Positions 35,865 through 45,259 of a stretch of DNA of 64,000 bases are shown here, in pieces. The notes under the pieces were generated by a model that saw only the letters and a program-made list of their open reading frames with translations, was not told the origin of the DNA and searched no databases. The position numbers were made by a program, and so were the translations under genes. Origin of the DNA: Prevotella melaninogenica (lineage in GTDB: Bacteria; Bacteroidota; Bacteroidia; Bacteroidales; Bacteroidaceae); NCBI RefSeq assembly GCF_018128065.1, contig NZ_CP072360.1, positions 996,501-1,060,500 of the forward strand, given 5' to 3'. Every line of letters starts with the position of its first letter. Positions within the stretch are counted from its first letter, which is position 1.

Positions 35865-35969
35865 GCCTTTTGATGGGTGTCACCTTACGTGCGTTAATGC
35901 TTCAAACGCTTTTGTTCTTTTTTCAGAGTTGTCAAGCCCATAGTGATGCATAACACATTATTTATTTAT

Positions 35970-36011
35970 TATATTTGGAATAGTTTAAGTCATTATTTCT
36001 TTGTACTTTTG
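35970..36011 (+). promoter_or_regulatory. Two -7 elements before the RluA-type gene
   Basis: TATATTTG (35970-35977) and TACTTTTG (36004-36011) both match TAnnTTTG. The second ends four bases before the ATG and would give a leaderless mRNA; the first would give a leader of about 30 bases. Confidence 0.5.
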
Positions 36012-36015
36012 TCGT

Positions 36016-36906
36016 ATGATAAGAAAGAATCCCTATACAGAGGAGAAATACAAGCATTATAAGGTGACGGAATCTGCTCTGTTGCTTGAATGGTTGTTGG
36101 CTAATCTGAATGAGAGCAAGAACAAGGTGAAAGCAACGCTACAGAACCGTGGTATCAAGGTGAACAGCAAGTGCGTTACGCAGTTCGATCATCAGCTGAA
36201 AGCTGGTGACAAGATATCAGTCAGCAAGAGCAAAAAGAACGATTTGTTCCACAGTCGCTATGTGAAGATTGTCTATGAAGATAAATTCTTGGTTGTGGTT
36301 GAAAAGAACATTGGTATACTTTCGATGGCAGCAGGTCATTCCTCGTTGAACGTGAAGACTGTTCTTGATGATTATTTCCGCAAGACAAAGCAGAAATGTT
36401 CTGCTCATGTTGTGCATCGCCTTGATCGTGATACGTCGGGATTAATGATTTATGCAAAGGATATGCAAACCGAGCAGTTGCTGGAGCATGACTGGCATAA
36501 TATTGTTTACGATCGCCGTTATGTGGCTGTTGTAAGTGGTGAGATGGAAAACGATGAGGGGACGATTGCCAACTGGTTAAAGGACAATAAGTCATATATT
36601 ACTTATAGTTCACCTGTGGATAATGGCGGAAAATATGCTGTCACGCATTTTCATGTACTTGACCGTACGGTTGCGCATAGTCTCGTGGAGTATCAGTTAG
36701 AGACAGGTCGGAAGAATCAGATTCGTGTACATTCAGCCGACATGGGGCATCCTGTCTGCGGTGACATCAAGTATGGAAATGGCGATGATCCGCTGCGCCG
36801 ACTTTGCTTGCACGCATACGTGCTTTGTTTCTATCATCCTGTTACACACCAGCGCATGGAGTTTGAAACACCAGTGCCGGCCTTGTTCAAACATTTATTC
36901 AAGTAA
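36016..36906 (+). CDS. RluA-family pseudouridine synthase
   Basis: This 296-residue RNA-modifying enzyme has an N-terminal S4-like domain (LEWLLANLNESKNKVKATLQ, VTQFDHQLKAGDKISV) and a catalytic domain. The catalytic motif is HRLDRDTSGLMIYAKD, with the aspartate that attacks uridine C1', and the C-terminal signature is LETGRKNQIRVH. The family includes rRNA and tRNA modifiers (RluA, RluC, RluD); I cannot tell which target it has. The start is ATG 36016; a GTG at 36064 is an alternative. Confidence 0.93.
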   Translation: MIRKNPYTEEKYKHYKVTESALLLEWLLANLNESKNKVKATLQNRGIKVNSKCVTQFDHQLKAGDKISVSKSKKNDLFHSRYVKIVYEDKFLVVVEKNIGILSMAAGHSSLNVKTVLDDYFRKTKQKCSAHVVHRLDRDTSGLMIYAKDMQTEQLLEHDWHNIVYDRRYVAVVSGEMENDEGTIANWLKDNKSYITYSSPVDNGGKYAVTHFHVLDRTVAHSLVEYQLETGRKNQIRVHSADMGHPVCGDIKYGNGDDPLRRLCLHAYVLCFYHPVTHQRMEFETPVPALFKHLFK

Positions 36907-37025
36907 TAGAAAAACTCCGCTGTAGGAAACAATATTCTCGTATTTTGATATCTTTGTCATGTCGTGTAGATTTATACTACTTTTTTTGACATTAAAAAGT
37001 TAGTGAAAATTCTGCAAACGCAAAA

Positions 37026-37053
37026 CTCTGAGGAACTTTATTGTTCCTCAGAG
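37026..37053. terminator. Perfect 11-bp hairpin, probable terminator
   Basis: CTCTGAGGAAC pairs with GTTCCTCAGAG, loop TTTATT. The - strand continues TTTTG. It may end transcripts from both sides. Confidence 0.6.
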
Positions 37054-37247
37054 GCTTATAAATATGTTGACAAGAAATTGTGTATCTGGTTGTGGAATTA
37101 AGGATACTCATAAGGAAAAAATAAGAAAAAAGATATGAATCCAAGGCTGATAACCCCAAATGTTATCCAAGATTAATATAGATTTGTGTATTTTTCTTCT
37201 GTTATATAGTATAACGATTTGATACGAAAAGAGTATCTACAGAATAT

Positions 37248-37313
37248 TACAAAGCCTTTGTAATCTCTCTACAAGCGCCTTGTAATTTCTCTACAAAGCC
37301 TTTGTAATGTTCT
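37248..37313. repeat. 22-base-period intergenic array, family E
   Basis: Three 22-base units each open with a palindrome: TACAAAGCCTTTGTA, TACAAGCGCCTTGTA, TACAAAGCCTTTGTA. The middle unit differs on both arms but keeps its symmetry, as compensatory change would. Confidence 0.85.
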
Positions 37314-37325
37314 GTAATGCCACCT

Positions 37326-37781
37326 CTACCATTCCCGTTCGTCCTTGTAATTATCGAAACAGGCTCCTTCTGCGTATCCATAAGCTATGAAGATGCTGTT
37401 GATATATTCCTGTTCAGCAGGTGTAATGCCTTTTTTACCATTACGACGAACGTAGTAAGAGCCATTCCCGAAGTGCCTAACAAGCGTTCCTCGTATCCTC
37501 GCAATATCGGTTGCCAGTACTTTGTCGAACGTATGTCCCATTCCGTAAGCTATGCGTACAATACGGTCCGCTTTATAGTAGTCACAGTTTTCTCCACCGT
37601 TTACAGACGGATTTACGCATTGTACGATTTTCTCTTTATTGATGTTTTCGCATGCAACGATCTGGCGCAGGCATGTCTTAGCCTTCTTGCAGGCTGTGTT
37701 ATAGCATAAAAGATAGTGTTTCGGGGCATCTTGATACTTGTTCTTGTTTTCCATTTCGGTTGTAGTTTCTTGAAATTTCAT
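37326..37781 (-). CDS. Cysteine-containing conserved protein, DUF6078-like
   Basis: This 151-residue soluble protein has four cysteines in an early cluster (LLCYNTACKKAKTCLRQIVAC, read as C-x5-C-x5-C-x5-C) and more in QCVNPSV and ENCDYYK, which suggests metal binding. The C-terminal half (IRGTLVRHFGNGSYYVRRNGKKGITPAEQEYI, in parts) resembles a small DNA- or RNA-contacting fold. It resembles the Bacteroidales DUF6078 family as I recall it. I chose ATG 37781; a GTG three codons upstream is possible. No function is known. Confidence 0.72.
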   Translation of the reverse strand: MKFQETTTEMENKNKYQDAPKHYLLCYNTACKKAKTCLRQIVACENINKEKIVQCVNPSVNGGENCDYYKADRIVRIAYGMGHTFDKVLATDIARIRGTLVRHFGNGSYYVRRNGKKGITPAEQEYINSIFIAYGYAEGACFDNYKDEREW

Positions 37782-37790
37782 ATTATTCAC

Positions 37791-38383
37791 GGTGTTTCCT
37801 TTTCATGTATGGGATTACAGAATACAAAAGTAATAAATTCAGTTTGTATTCGAGTGAATATAGAGCGATAATCTTTCAGAAAGGTAGAGCTTCTGTTAAG
37901 ATGGTTTAATAGTGATTAGTTATTATATAGGAGCTGTAAAATGATGTTAAAATCAAGGTGCGGTCGTTTGCGATATAAGTTTCTTTTTATATCTTTGCAA
38001 TAAAAAGTAATGGTTTAGTCGATTTTAGGTAAAAAAAGATTGTAAGGATAAGTAGTTCGTAATAGTATGATAAGGGGGCGTGGCACGGATAATAGTTGAT
38101 GATGGAAGGAAGTGATGCGCCCCTTATGAATATTCATAGGATGAACAAAGTAAAGATTATTTTCTACTATTCAAAGGTGTATTATGGCTCTATACAGATG
38201 TAGCTCATCTTGCGTTTAGCCGTTTGACTGCTTGAAGTTTGTGGCGAAAATGCCTATAAGGCTTCGTTTCTCTGAAGAATTCACGAATCTTTGTGGTGCT
38301 ATCTTTTGGCGTGGTAGAGTAGGTAGATATAGTCTTTACGTATTAAAAATAATATTGTAGAATTTAATAAAGAATTAAGAATT
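37791..38383. other. Stretch of 593 bases: promoter and long structured leader or small RNA
   Basis: TTTG (37967-37970) and TATCTTTG (37990-37997) are 19 bases apart and form a good rightward promoter, 380 bases before the peroxidase gene. A hairpin follows at 38070-38127 (ATAAGGGG(G)CG with CGCCCCTTAT), then a palindrome ATGAATATTCAT. I see no open frame. It is either a long 5' leader for the peroxidase or an independent RNA. Confidence 0.5.
37967..37997 (+). promoter_or_regulatory. Strong Bacteroides-type promoter far upstream of the peroxidase gene
   Basis: TTTG and TATCTTTG have 19-base spacing. Transcription would start near 38004, with no gene for 380 bases. Confidence 0.6.
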
Positions 38384-38932
38384 ATGGCAACAGTTTATGA
38401 TTTCAGTTTGAAAGACAAGAAAGGTAACGAGGTAAGTCTCGAGGCATATAAGGGTAAGGTACTCCTTATCGTAAACACAGCAACAGGTTGTGGCTTCACT
38501 CCACAGTATGAGGATTTGGAGGCAATGTATCGCAGTCTGAAGGAGAAGGGTCTTGAGATTCTTGATATCCCATGTGATCAGTTCGGTCATCAGGCACCAG
38601 GTACAGACGAGGAAATTCACGAGTTCTGTACAGCAAAGTTTGGTACTGACTTCCCACAGTTCAAGAAGAGTGAGGTGAACGGTGCTAACGAGCTTCCTCT
38701 CTACACTTGGTTGAAGAGTCAGAAGGGCTATGCTGGTGGTGCTTATGAGGAGAAGTTGGCTGCTATCATGGAAGACCTTTACAACAAGGCAAACACAGAA
38801 CCACGCAAGCAGAACGACATTCAGTGGAACTTTACAAAGTTCCTCGTTAACCGCAATGGTGCGGTTGTTGCACGCTTCGAGCCAACAGTTGACCTTAAGG
38901 AGGTTCAGAAGGCTGTTGAGGCTGCATTGTAA
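38384..38932 (+). CDS. Glutathione peroxidase-family thiol peroxidase
   Basis: This 182-residue enzyme is of the Cys-type GPx family, reducing hydroperoxides, most likely with thioredoxin as donor. It has YDFSLKDKKGNEVSLEAYKG at the start, the catalytic block VNTATGCGFTPQYEDLEAMY (Cys36) and the partners QFGHQAPGT (Gln) and IQWNFTKFLV (Trp-Asn). It is cytosolic, with no signal peptide. It probably protects this anaerobe from oxygen by-products. Confidence 0.96.
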   Translation: MATVYDFSLKDKKGNEVSLEAYKGKVLLIVNTATGCGFTPQYEDLEAMYRSLKEKGLEILDIPCDQFGHQAPGTDEEIHEFCTAKFGTDFPQFKKSEVNGANELPLYTWLKSQKGYAGGAYEEKLAAIMEDLYNKANTEPRKQNDIQWNFTKFLVNRNGAVVARFEPTVDLKEVQKAVEAAL

Positions 38933-39116
38933 TCAGTACTGACAAGTAAGTTTTTATAGCCCTAAATGGGGTAATGGTTAAGGATTTGTAGTTCTTAGTG
39001 GGGTTAAACTATAAATGAAATCTTCCCATAAAGCAGATAATGCAGGGAGGTGAAGTTTTTGGTTTAACCCCATCTAAATTCACTTATCCTTTTTTATATA
39101 AGTTCAATGGGTAAAA

Positions 39117-39428
39117 ATGTCTGTAATTATTGATGAATTCCGCAAAGAGGTCTATGAAGTCGTTTCATCTATTCCACGTGAACGTGTGCTGAGTTATGGA
39201 CAAATAGCGTGGCTTATAGGCTATCCAAGGCATGCTCGCTTGGTAGGAAGGATACTACGTGAGGTCGCTGAGACAGAAGCCTTGCCTTGTCATAGGGTGG
39301 TGAGTAGTTCTGGACGTATGGCTCCTTGCTGGTTTGAGCAGCGTGGATTACTTGAAAGAGAGGGGATTACATTTCGTCCTAATGGCAGTGTCGATATGAA
39401 AAAATGGCAATGGAGACTTGAAAAATAA
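39117..39428 (+). CDS. MGMT-family single-domain protein (methylated-DNA-cysteine S-methyltransferase fold)
   Basis: This 103-residue protein holds only the C-terminal winged-helix domain of O6-alkylguanine-DNA alkyltransferases: VVSSIPRERVLSYGQIAWLIG with the DNA-reading helix, ARLVGRILREVAE, and the active block LPCHRVVSSSGR. Unlike alkyltransferase-like (ATL) proteins, it keeps the acceptor cysteine in PCHR, so it may repair DNA on its own, or bind lesions for other repair. The N-terminal domain of Ogt/Ada is missing. Confidence 0.9.
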   Translation: MSVIIDEFRKEVYEVVSSIPRERVLSYGQIAWLIGYPRHARLVGRILREVAETEALPCHRVVSSSGRMAPCWFEQRGLLEREGITFRPNGSVDMKKWQWRLEK

Positions 39429-39527
39429 TGTTTCTATTGTCATTTTTGGATCTATGGATAGAACAAAGGAAAAGAAGAGCAAAGTCAAAGTGAAGTATAT
39501 TTCTTTTTGATTTATGTCCGTCATTCC

Positions 39528-39558
39528 TTTGTAGACTGAAATAAAAGCATTAATTTTG
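39528..39558 (+). promoter_or_regulatory. Promoter of the nucleotidyltransferase-guaA pair
   Basis: TTTG (39528-39531) and TAATTTTG (39551-39558) are 19 bases apart. The leader to ATG 39580 is about 15 bases. Confidence 0.65.
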
Positions 39559-39579
39559 TAGGCATAAAAAGAAAAGCAA

Positions 39580-40386
39580 ATGCAGGCAATGATTTTTGCA
39601 GCCGGACTCGGTACCCGTTTGAAACCGCTTACTGACACAATGCCAAAAGCGTTGGTAAGGGTAGGCGGTGCGTCACTGCTTGAGCATGTAATCAGGAGAT
39701 TAATAGATGCTGGATGCAGTCGTATGGTTGTCAATGTACATCATTTTGCAAACCAGATAACAGACTATTTGGATGCACACAATTATGGTGTGGATATCCA
39801 TGTGTCTGATGAAACAGAGCAGCTCCTTGACACTGGTGGAGGTATCAAGCGAGCTGCTTCGCTTTTTGATCAGCATCAGCCAGTGCTGATTCATAACGTG
39901 GACATATTAAGTAATGTGGATTTAGCTGCCTTCTATCGTCATGCTTTAGAAACAAAGGCAGATGCTCTGCTATTAGTAAGCTGTCGTGTGACCCAACGTT
40001 ATTTAGTATTTGATAATGATATGCGTTTGGTAGGCTGGACAAATGTGGCTACAGGCGAGGTAAAGTCACCTCATGCTGAGATACGTCAGTTGCATTTCGT
40101 ATCACCAACAGAGGAAGAAAGTTCTTATTATCAGAACAACTGCTACCTCTGTGCCTTCTCTGGTATACACGTGTTAGCTCCCTCTGTGGTACAAACTGTT
40201 GAGGCTGTTGATAAGGATAAGTTCCCAATTATGGACTTTTATCTCAACAACTGCGACACACTTGATATCCGTGGCGAACTAAAAACCGACCTTCATCTAC
40301 TTGATGTAGGCAAACTCGACAGCTTGCAAGCTGCTGAAGACTTTATTGCAAATTCAGAGTATCGAAGCTCTAAGACGGAGAACTGA
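39580..40386 (+). CDS. Sugar-1-phosphate nucleotidyltransferase (MurU/RmlA-like)
   Basis: This 268-residue cytosolic enzyme has the NTP-transferase motif AAGLGTRLKPLTDTMPKAL (residues 7-25), then VHHFANQITDYL, ETEQLLDTGGGIKRAA (family acceptor region), VLIHNVDILSNVD and FPIMDFYLNNC. It attaches UMP or a similar nucleotide to a sugar 1-phosphate. The sequence type is close to MurU, the MurNAc-1-phosphate uridylyltransferase of peptidoglycan recycling, but the partner kinase AmgK is not next to it. guaA follows 24 bases later. Confidence 0.85.
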   Translation: MQAMIFAAGLGTRLKPLTDTMPKALVRVGGASLLEHVIRRLIDAGCSRMVVNVHHFANQITDYLDAHNYGVDIHVSDETEQLLDTGGGIKRAASLFDQHQPVLIHNVDILSNVDLAAFYRHALETKADALLLVSCRVTQRYLVFDNDMRLVGWTNVATGEVKSPHAEIRQLHFVSPTEEESSYYQNNCYLCAFSGIHVLAPSVVQTVEAVDKDKFPIMDFYLNNCDTLDIRGELKTDLHLLDVGKLDSLQAAEDFIANSEYRSSKTEN

Positions 40387-40410
40387 TATTCTTAAAATAC
40401 ATTCATTTAC

Positions 40411-41955
40411 ATGCAACAGAAGATTATCATTTTGGATTTCGGCTCACAGACGACACAGCTTATTGGTCGTCGTGTGCGTGAGTTGGATACCTTCTGCGAG
40501 ATCCTCCCTTACAACAAGTTCCCGAAGGATGACCCATCTGTGATTGGTGTGATTCTTTCTGGCTCACCTTATTCCGTACATGACCCAGAGGCTTTCAAGG
40601 TAGACCTCAATCTGTTTATCGGTAAGATTCCTGTTCTCGGTATCTGCTATGGTGCTCAGTATATCTCTTATTCAAATGGTGGTAAGGTAGAACAGACGGG
40701 CTCACGAGAGTATGGTCGTGCCAACTTAGAGCGTATCGACCTTAACAACCCACTTTTCGCAGGCTTTGAGAAAGGCTCGCAGGTATGGATGAGTCATGGT
40801 GATACGATTACTGCTATCCCTGAGGATTACGATATTATCGCCTCAACAGGTGATGTTAAGTATGCTGCTTTTGCATCAAAGACACAGCCAGTATGGGCAG
40901 TTCAGTTCCATCCAGAGGTTTACCACTCATTGCAGGGTAAGCAGATGTTGGAGAACTTCGTTGTGAATATCTGTGGTAGCAAACAGGAGTGGAGTGCAGC
41001 TTCGTTCGTAGAGAGTGCTGTTCAGGAAATTCGTGAACAGGTAGGTAACGACCGCGTTATCCTTGGTCTTTCAGGCGGTGTTGACTCTTCTGTTTGTGCA
41101 GTATTGCTCAATAAGGCTATCGGTAAGAACCTTACTTGTATCTTCGTAGACCACGGTATGCTCCGTAAGAACGAATTTACAAAGGTGATGGATGCTTATA
41201 AGGGACTCGGACTGAACGTTATCGGTGTTGATGCATCAGATAAATTCTTTAAGGATCTTGAAGGTGTTACTGACCCAGAGCAGAAGCGTAAGATTATTGG
41301 TCGCGACTTCGTTGAAGTGTTCAATGCTGAGGCAAAGAAAATTACAGATGCTAAGTGGCTTGCACAGGGTACGATTTATCCTGACCGTATTGAGAGTTTG
41401 AGCATTACGGGTATGGTTATCAAGAGTCACCATAACGTGGGTGGACTTCCAGAGGAGATGCACCTGCAGCTTTGTGAGCCACTTCGTTGGCTCTTCAAGG
41501 ATGAGGTTCGCCGTGTCGGTTATGAGCTTGGAATGCCAGAGCGTCTTATCAAGCGTCATCCATTCCCAGGTCCAGGTCTTGCTGTTCGCATCTTGGGCGA
41601 TATCACTCGTGATAAGGTTCGTATTCTTCAGGATGCTGATGATATCTATATAGAGAAGATGCACAACTATACTATGTCAGATGGTTCAAGTCTTTACGAC
41701 CACGTTTGGCAGGCAGGTACAGTGTTGCTCTCTACGATTCGTTCCGTAGGAGTGATGGGTGATGAGCGTACGTATGAGCATCCAGTTGCTTTACGTGCTG
41801 TTACGTCAATGGATGCAATGACAGCTGACTGGGCACATCTTCCTTACGATTTCATGGCAGATGTTTCCAACGAAATCATCCGTAAGGTGAAGGGTGTTAA
41901 CCGTGTATGTTATGATATCTCTTCAAAACCACCTTCAACAATCGAGTGGGAGTAA
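40411..41955 (+). CDS. guaA: GMP synthase (glutamine-hydrolysing)
   Basis: This 514-residue enzyme converts XMP to GMP. The N-terminal class I glutamine amidotransferase has the nucleophile in [11 protein letters not shown] and His-Glu in [10 protein letters not shown]. The ATP pyrophosphatase domain has the PP-loop [15 protein letters not shown], and the dimerisation domain ends in the conserved [12 protein letters not shown]. The length is normal. It is followed by a terminator. Confidence 0.98.
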   Translation: MQQKIIILDFGSQTTQLIGRRVRELDTFCEILPYNKFPKDDPSVIGVILSGSPYSVHDPEAFKVDLNLFIGKIPVLGICYGAQYISYSNGGKVEQTGSREYGRANLERIDLNNPLFAGFEKGSQVWMSHGDTITAIPEDYDIIASTGDVKYAAFASKTQPVWAVQFHPEVYHSLQGKQMLENFVVNICGSKQEWSAASFVESAVQEIREQVGNDRVILGLSGGVDSSVCAVLLNKAIGKNLTCIFVDHGMLRKNEFTKVMDAYKGLGLNVIGVDASDKFFKDLEGVTDPEQKRKIIGRDFVEVFNAEAKKITDAKWLAQGTIYPDRIESLSITGMVIKSHHNVGGLPEEMHLQLCEPLRWLFKDEVRRVGYELGMPERLIKRHPFPGPGLAVRILGDITRDKVRILQDADDIYIEKMHNYTMSDGSSLYDHVWQAGTVLLSTIRSVGVMGDERTYEHPVALRAVTSMDAMTADWAHLPYDFMADVSNEIIRKVKGVNRVCYDISSKPPSTIEWE

Positions 41956-41979
41956 GATAGAATATTGACAATATCGAAT

Positions 41980-42010
41980 GATAGGGGTGCGCTTGCGTCC
42001 CTATTTTTCT
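41980..42010 (+). terminator. Terminator of guaA
   Basis: ATAGGGG and TCCCTAT pair around TGCGCTTGCG, followed by TTTTTC. Confidence 0.8.
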
Positions 42011-42158
42011 TTATACAATATCATAAAGGAAAAAGAGTGAAGAAATGATTTTAAGCTTTGTTACACTGCAATATGTCGTTTGTTCTATTAATAATCAGGG
42101 TGTAAAGCTTTGTTTTTGTTGGTTAATTCTATCATAGTTCCCTGTCTATAACAAATTA

Positions 42159-42241
42159 TTTACGTGAAAGAAAATATTTCTTTTCATGAAGAAAAATATT
42201 TATGTTCATGATAATAAATATTTCTTTTCATGAAGAAAATT
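42159..42241. repeat. 22-base-period intergenic array, family B, copy 2
   Basis: Three full 22-base units and a partial fourth have TTTACGTGAAAG, TTTTCATGAAG, TGTTCATGATAA and TTTTCATGAAG cores joined by AAATATTT. It is the same family as 10729-10810. Confidence 0.85.
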
Positions 42242-42395
42242 CGGAGATAACACTTTGTTGATAGAATAACGGATAATATTCATGGTATAAAAAGCTGTTT
42301 TAGTCATTTTATAAGGCTGATATTAGATAAACAGGGGGTGGAAAGTTCAAGCTATTCAGTTATGTTAAAGAAGGAGAGTTGTTGCTGTTGTCAAT

Positions 42396-42428
42396 AAAAA
42401 AAGCCGAAGACTCATTGCGATTCTTCGG
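42396..42428 (-). terminator. Terminator of mscL
   Basis: On the - strand CCGAAGA pairs with TCTTCGG, followed by seven T. Confidence 0.85.
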
Positions 42429-42458
42429 ACTTATTATATTTGTTTTTCAGATAGTTAC

Positions 42459-42878
42459 TTACTTGTTCTTTAGCAAATCACGTATCTCAGAGAGTAGTTT
42501 CTCCTCGTTCGTTGGTTCAGGTGCTGGAGCAGCTGGCTCCTCTTCTTTTTTCTTAGAGAGCTTGTTGATGCCTTTTACCATCATGAATACACAGAATGCG
42601 ATGATAAGGAAGTCAATCAATGTCTGCAGGAAGTTTCCATAGTTAATGGTTGCTGGAGCTGATGCAGTTATACCAGGGATGTCTACTTCGGGAAGAGTCC
42701 ATTTTAGGTCTGAGAAGTTAACACCACCGATAAGCCATCCGATAGGAGGCATGATGATGTCGTCAACAATAGATGAAACAATCTTGCCGAATGCACCACC
42801 GATGATTACACCGACAGCCATATCAACGGCGTTACCCTTTACCGCAAAGTCCTTGAACTCTTGAATAAGTTTGCTCAT
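42459..42878 (-). CDS. mscL: Large-conductance mechanosensitive channel MscL
   Basis: This 139-residue inner-membrane channel opens under osmotic downshock. The N-terminal amphipathic helix and first membrane segment are [31 protein letters not shown] (in parts [13 protein letters not shown] and [14 protein letters not shown]). A periplasmic loop, a second segment ([21 protein letters not shown]) and a cytosolic helix bundle ([15 protein letters not shown]) follow. The linker before it is acidic and proline-rich. It is monocistronic. Confidence 0.97.
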   Translation of the reverse strand: MSKLIQEFKDFAVKGNAVDMAVGVIIGGAFGKIVSSIVDDIIMPPIGWLIGGVNFSDLKWTLPEVDIPGITASAPATINYGNFLQTLIDFLIIAFCVFMMVKGINKLSKKKEEEPAAPAPEPTNEEKLLSEIRDLLKNK

Positions 42879-43064
42879 AAAAATTTATTTGTTGTTAATT
42901 TATTGATTCGACCCGCGTTTCAATATCCTAAATACCCTTTCTTTTGTCACATAGATATTGCAAACTTGCATTGTTATTTTGCATCTTGTTATCCATGTAT
43001 ATGACATGACTCATTTTTTATAATATTTAAACGCTAAGCGACTGCAAAAATAAAAAAAAAATTG

Positions 43065-43072
43065 TATCTTTG
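43065..43072 (+). promoter_or_regulatory. -7 promoter element for gapA
   Basis: TATCTTTG matches TAnnTTTG, 80 bases upstream of the gene start. Confidence 0.55.
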
Positions 43073-43152
43073 CAATCGTAAGAAAGGAAATCTTCTATAA
43101 GAAGGTAAAAGGGAATTGTTTTTATAAACTTTTATAAATAATTTAAAGTAAA

Positions 43153-44181
43153 ATGGTAAATGTAGCTATTAACGGCTTTGGCCGTATTGGTCGTCTCGCA
43201 TTCCGTCAGATGTTCGAGGCTGAAGGTTATGAGGTTGTTGCAATTAACGACTTGACAAGTCCTAAGATGCTTGCTCATCTGTTGAAGTATGATACTGCTC
43301 AGGGTGGTTTCGCTGGCAGGTTCGGTGAGGGTAAGCACACTGTAGAGGCTACTGAGGATTCTATCATTGTTGATGGTAAGGAAATTAAGATTTCTGCTGA
43401 GAAGGATGCTGCTAACTGTCCATGGGCTGCTAACAAGGTAGACGTAGTTCTCGAGTGTACTGGTTTCTATACATCAAAGGAGAAGGCTTCTGCTCACCTC
43501 CAGGCAGGTGCAAAGAAGGTAGTTATCTCTGCTCCAGCAGGTAATGACCTCCCTACAATTGTATTTAATACAAACCACAAGACTTTGAAGGCTGAGGATA
43601 CAGTTATCTCTGCAGCTTCTTGTACAACAAACTGCTTGGCTCCAATGGCAGCTGCGTTGAACGCATACGCTCCAATCCAGTCAGGTATCATGTCAACAAT
43701 CCACGCTTACACTGGTGACCAAATGATTCTTGATGGTCCACAGCGCAAGGGAGACCTCCGTCGTTCACGTGCAGGTGCTTGCAATATCGTTCCTAACTCA
43801 ACTGGTGCTGCTAAGGCTATCGGTCTCGTTATTCCAGAGTTGAATGGTAAGTTGATCGGTTCTGCACAGCGTGTTCCAACTCCAACAGGTTCTACAACTA
43901 TCCTTGTAGCTGTTGTTAAGGGTAAGGACGTAACTGTTGAGGGTATCAACGCTGCAATGAAGGCTGCTTCAACTGAGAGCTTCGGTTATACTGAGGATCA
44001 GATCGTTTCTTCTGATATCATCGGTATGCGTTTCGGTTCTTTGTTCGATGCAACTCAGACTATGGTAAGCAAGATTAGCGATGATTGCTATCAGGTACAG
44101 GTTGTTTCTTGGTACGACAATGAGAACTCTTATACTTCTCAGATGGTTCGTACAATCAAGTACTTCGCAGAGTTGAAGTAA
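43153..44181 (+). CDS. gapA: Glyceraldehyde-3-phosphate dehydrogenase, type I
   Basis: This 342-residue glycolytic enzyme oxidises glyceraldehyde 3-phosphate with NAD+. It has the Rossmann start [20 protein letters not shown], the catalytic block [18 protein letters not shown] with the nucleophilic cysteine, the phosphate site [17 protein letters not shown], and the closing [16 protein letters not shown]. The codon use is narrow compared with neighbours, as expected for a highly expressed gene. The promoter is at 43065-43072 with an 80-base leader, and the terminator at 44246-44277. Confidence 0.98.
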   Translation: MVNVAINGFGRIGRLAFRQMFEAEGYEVVAINDLTSPKMLAHLLKYDTAQGGFAGRFGEGKHTVEATEDSIIVDGKEIKISAEKDAANCPWAANKVDVVLECTGFYTSKEKASAHLQAGAKKVVISAPAGNDLPTIVFNTNHKTLKAEDTVISAASCTTNCLAPMAAALNAYAPIQSGIMSTIHAYTGDQMILDGPQRKGDLRRSRAGACNIVPNSTGAAKAIGLVIPELNGKLIGSAQRVPTPTGSTTILVAVVKGKDVTVEGINAAMKAASTESFGYTEDQIVSSDIIGMRFGSLFDATQTMVSKISDDCYQVQVVSWYDNENSYTSQMVRTIKYFAELK

Positions 44182-44245
44182 TACCAACCGAAAGGCCATC
44201 TGCAATCCTCTCTTGCGTAGAGACTGATTGACGGATAAATATTAG

Positions 44246-44277
44246 TCCCTGTCAGCTTGCTGGCAGGGATTTTTTTG
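44246..44277 (+). terminator. Terminator of gapA
   Basis: CCCTGTCA pairs with TGGCAGGG (one G-U pair), loop GCTTGC, followed by ATTTTTTT. The -33 element of the miaA promoter lies in its loop. Confidence 0.85.
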
Positions 44278-44286
44278 TTATCTTTG
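44257..44286 (+). promoter_or_regulatory. miaA promoter overlapping the gapA terminator
   Basis: TTG (44257-44259) and TATCTTTG (44279-44286) are 19 bases apart. The -33 is inside the terminator loop, and the -7 box ends four bases before ATG 44291. Confidence 0.65.
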
Positions 44287-44290
44287 CGAC

Positions 44291-45259
44291 ATGAAGAACG
44301 AACAGATAGGTGAGGGTACGGCTGCAGGTATAGCTCTTGACAAGCGAATGATAACCATTCTTGGTCCTACGGCTTCAGGAAAGACTGATCTTGCAGTTCA
44401 TTTAGCAGCTCGGCTCAACGCTGAAATTATCAGTGCTGATAGCCGTCAGGTTTATCGTGGCATGGATATCGGTACGGGTAAAGATTTGGCCGATTACACA
44501 GTTGAAGGACATGCAGTACCTTATCACCTTATAGATATATGTGAACCAGGTACGAAGTATAATCTTTTTCGCTATCAGCAGGATTTCCTTGATAGCTATG
44601 AGAATATACGGAGTAGGGGAGTGCTGCCTATTCTCTGTGGCGGTACAGGTCTTTATATTGAAGCCGTATTGAAGGGTTACAGCCTTTCTCCAGTGCCGCA
44701 GGATCCTGAACTGCGTAAGGCATTAGAGGAGAAATCGCTTGAGGAACTAACGGCAATGCTCGTTGATTTGAAGGCAAAGAATCATTCCGTCATGCACAAC
44801 AAGACAGATGTCGACTCTTGCCAGCGTGCTATTCGTGCGATAGAGATAGAAACCTATAACCTCACAAAGCCGACGGAAGAACGGCAATGTCCACCAATTG
44901 ACTCTTTAATAATAGGTGTAGACATAGATCGTGAGGCGAGAAGAAAGAAGATAACTAATCGTCTGAAAGTACGTCTGGAGGAGGGAATGGTTGACGAGAT
45001 AGCTGGACTATTGAAGCAGGGAATACCTGCGGAAGACCTTATCTATTATGGTTTGGAATATAAGTTTGTGACGGAATACCTCATAGGGAAGCTGTCTTAC
45101 GACGAGATGTTCCGACAGTTAGAAATTGCCATTCATCAGTTTGCTAAACGGCAGATGACGTGGTTCCGTGGTATGGAACGTCGTGGTTTTACGATTTATT
45201 GGGTAAATGCTGCACAAAAGATGGAGGATAAAATTGAAGAAATATTGAGCTTATGGTAG
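44291..45259 (+). CDS. miaA: tRNA dimethylallyltransferase
   Basis: This 322-residue enzyme adds the isopentenyl group to A37 of tRNAs reading UNN codons. It has the P-loop ILGPTASGKTDLA, ISADSRQVYRGMDIGTGK (substrate and tRNA contacts), LCGGTGLYIEAVLKGY and DSCQRAIRAIEIE. The promoter spacing suggests either a leaderless mRNA starting at ATG 44291, or translation from ATG 44348 (M-ITILGPTASGKT), which would drop 19 residues. Its stop overlaps the next gene by seven bases. Confidence 0.96.
   Translation: MKNEQIGEGTAAGIALDKRMITILGPTASGKTDLAVHLAARLNAEIISADSRQVYRGMDIGTGKDLADYTVEGHAVPYHLIDICEPGTKYNLFRYQQDFLDSYENIRSRGVLPILCGGTGLYIEAVLKGYSLSPVPQDPELRKALEEKSLEELTAMLVDLKAKNHSVMHNKTDVDSCQRAIRAIEIETYNLTKPTEERQCPPIDSLIIGVDIDREARRKKITNRLKVRLEEGMVDEIAGLLKQGIPAEDLIYYGLEYKFVTEYLIGKLSYDEMFRQLEIAIHQFAKRQMTWFRGMERRGFTIYWVNAAQKMEDKIEEILSLW

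Larger units (their letters stand above)
36907..37325. other. Gene-free stretch of 419 bases between convergent genes
   Basis: It holds an isolated TATCTTTG (36949-36956), a hairpin (37026-37053) and the family E 22-base array (37248-37313). Confidence 0.6.
41956..42458. other. Gene-free stretch of 503 bases between convergent genes
   Basis: It holds the guaA terminator, the family B array copy 2 and the mscL terminator. Confidence 0.65.

Noticed and set aside
36949..37000. TATCTTTG followed by a 14-codon frame, a possible leader peptide
   Set aside because: There is no -33 element, no gene downstream on that strand, and the frame is too short to judge.
42379..42642. Rightward 87-codon frame over the end of mscL
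   Set aside because: It runs through the mscL terminator and is antisense to a certain gene.
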